Assembly (NCBI RefSeq): GCF_038396675.1
Contig: NC_088929.1
Location: forward strand, 31,722,501-31,786,500
Direction: 5' to 3'
DNA: 64,000 bases
Source: Hydra vulgaris
Lineage: Eukaryota; Cnidaria; Hydrozoa; Anthoathecata; Hydridae
In this document: positions 62,433 to 64,000 of the stretch, one piece after another
How positions within the stretch are numbered: position 1 is the stretch's first letter
How the letters are laid out: each line of letters begins with the position of its first letter
Made by a program: the position numbers and the translations under genes
Notes under the pieces: generated by a model
The model's database searches: none
Told to the model about the DNA's origin: nothing
What the model saw: the letters and a program-made list of their open reading frames with translations, nothing else

Positions 62433-64000
62433 TTACGACCATTTAGCAAGCTCCGCTTGCAAAGTTTTTTGCATCACATCTTCTTGAGTTTCATCAAAAT
62501 CCCAGTCTTGAACACTCAACACACGCTTTCCTACAGTTTCTTCCATACTATCAAAAGCGCACGTCATTTTCCAATATTTATCAAGAGATTTTTCTAAAGC
62601 TAATAACTTATTTTCGATGTCGTGGTCGGAGTGATGTTTGTTTATTAAATGAGCATTAGATTTATTCTTGTAATGTTTCTGTATATTGTTAGATGGTTCT
62701 GATTCACTTAGGTTTTCCATCGCCATATTAACGACTCCAATTTCTTCTGGTGCTTCAGATTGTGGGTCGCGACTTATTAACTTTAAAAACTTCTTGATCA
62801 TAAAGTCGACGATTTCGTACTTTTGACTTGTCATCGAAAGATCTTTGTTAACCGATGCGTAAGTTTCCATGACAATTGTTAAAAAAACATTCATGATATA
62901 CATTACACCAAAAATCATGATTAAAGTAAACCATAAAGAGCCCAAAACAGGTTTTGCAGATACGATGTCCTTAAACTTAAAACTACCCAATAGCAACGAC
63001 ATCACTGACTCAGAGGCAGAAATGTAGTTACTATACTCTGGAAGATACGGAATAAACATCAAATAAGCCCACGCTGTAAATGACGTAAAAAATATTACAA
63101 ATATTAAAAGAAATGCAGCAAGAGGGCTAGCACTTTTTTTAAGAGTCAAAACAAAAACGGAAATAGTTTTGTTATATTGAAGAATGCGAATAGACTTGAT
63201 GCAAGTCAACAATACCAAAACTGACGTTAAGCCAGAAAAAAGTTGATCCCATTGCACAATTCTGTTGAAACTCACAAATTTTTTTTGCTCTTCATGAATG
63301 CTTTTAACAGCCTTCTTTACTAACATAACTCGTGAAAAAAAGACACCAGTCGTAATAAGCAACAGAATTATGAGAAAAAACTCATAAAGATTCCAGAATC
63401 CTGAAAATTATATGATTATATATCATACGAATCATACCATTAAATTATGTGTGTGTGTGAATATATATATGTGCATTTGGTACTTGCCACATGTGAAAAT
63501 CCCAATTTATGTAGATGTGGGCCATGTATGGGTATGGTATTTATAGTACTTCAGTGGTATAAGTATTATAGCCACATGTGGGCCATAAGTGGCTACCACC
63601 TAAGTAGTATAAATACCATAGCCACACACGGCCAACATAGCCATCCCATAAATCAACTGTGGCTTTCATTTAATGACACATGTGTTCCACATCAAATTTT
63701 CTTTGTTGGGAGATTTTAAAATGTGCATAATTTCATAAAATGATGGGTTAGATTTAAGGTATAATTCAAAGTCTTAAAAAAACTAATAATTAATAAATAA
63801 ATTAATAAATATATAACAATTAATATTATTAATAAATTAATAAACATAAATACCTCTGAAATACAATTTTTTCATTTTGTAAATTTTCTTTGCTTCTTTA
63901 TACATCGCAATAAGAAAAAAGAAAACAACAAATACTTGACACACCAGAGTTAAAGTTGCTGTTTCACCAGCAAACGTGTACAATCTAGCAATATGTATGC
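62433..64000 (-). CDS. Polycystin-1-like channel protein, last two exons (partial)
   Basis: Exons 63854-64000 (runs off the window edge) and 62433-63400, joined with matching phase across a GT-AG intron. The join reads LYFRG-FWNLYEFFLIILLL, the conserved FWN.E block of polycystins. Then TM segments LFSGLTSVLVLLTCIKSIRI, PLAAFLLIFVIFFTSFTAWA (S5), the pore region ASESVMSLLLGSFKF, PVLGSLWFTLIMIFGVMYIM (S6), and QKYEIVDFMIKKF, which fits the PKD1/PKD1L branch better than PKD2. A cytoplasmic tail of about 130 residues with a possible coiled coil (NKLLALEKSLDKYW) ends AELAKWS, stop TAA at 62433-62435. Role: cation channel subunit in plasma or ciliary membrane; the exact paralogue is not resolved. 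Confidence 0.85.
63517..63639. repeat. Fold-back repeat in polycystin intron
   Basis: GTGGGCCATGTATGGGTATG... (63517-63558) pairs with ...ACCATAGCCACACACGGCC (63596-63639), with some mismatches; GCCACATGTGG also repeats in the loop. Confidence 0.75.

Noticed and set aside
62316-62597. 93-residue plus frame
   Set aside because: It is antisense to the polycystin last exon.

Overview
This is a eukaryotic, AT-rich window with GT-AG introns, ten long (TA)n arrays and a dense mix of metazoan DNA transposons and retroelements. The two recognisable host genes, an SVOP-like major facilitator transporter and a polycystin-1-family channel, make it animal. Base composition, TA arrays and element mix resemble a cnidarian such as Hydra; this is inference and no species-diagnostic sequence was identified.

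Layout. 1-14.1 kb is a cluster of four DNA transposons: two P-element-like THAP transposases arranged head to head (minus 183-2907, plus 3230-5924), a complete ISL2EU-like element with 78-bp terminal inverted repeats (6382-10157) carrying an intact THAP/DDE transposase facing a SWIM-YqaJ-PHD nuclease gene with one frameshift, and a complete pogo-like element (10504-14067) with TA target duplications and a transposase holding one early stop. 14.6-15.7 kb is a decayed LINE reverse transcriptase. 15.7-22.2 kb is non-coding with TA arrays and several fold-back repeats.

22251-61204 (+) is a complete 15-exon gene for an SVOP-like 12-TM transporter of 529 codons; all splice phases agree and no stop interrupts it. 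Its introns hold most of the remaining elements. Intron 5 contains a three-part nest: a hAT element (32904-43860) interrupted by a second hAT (33521-36157) and by a Ty1/copia LTR retrotransposon (37858-42160), each with its own target-site duplication. Intron 11 holds a LINE with 16-bp target duplications (49944-52852). Intron 14 holds a large fold-back repeat.

62433-64000 (-) is the 3' end (last two exons) of a polycystin-1-like channel gene, tail to tail with the transporter and running off the right edge. Apart from the two host genes, the coding content is transposon-derived, and most of it is broken; the ISL2EU-like transposase is the only apparently intact transposase.
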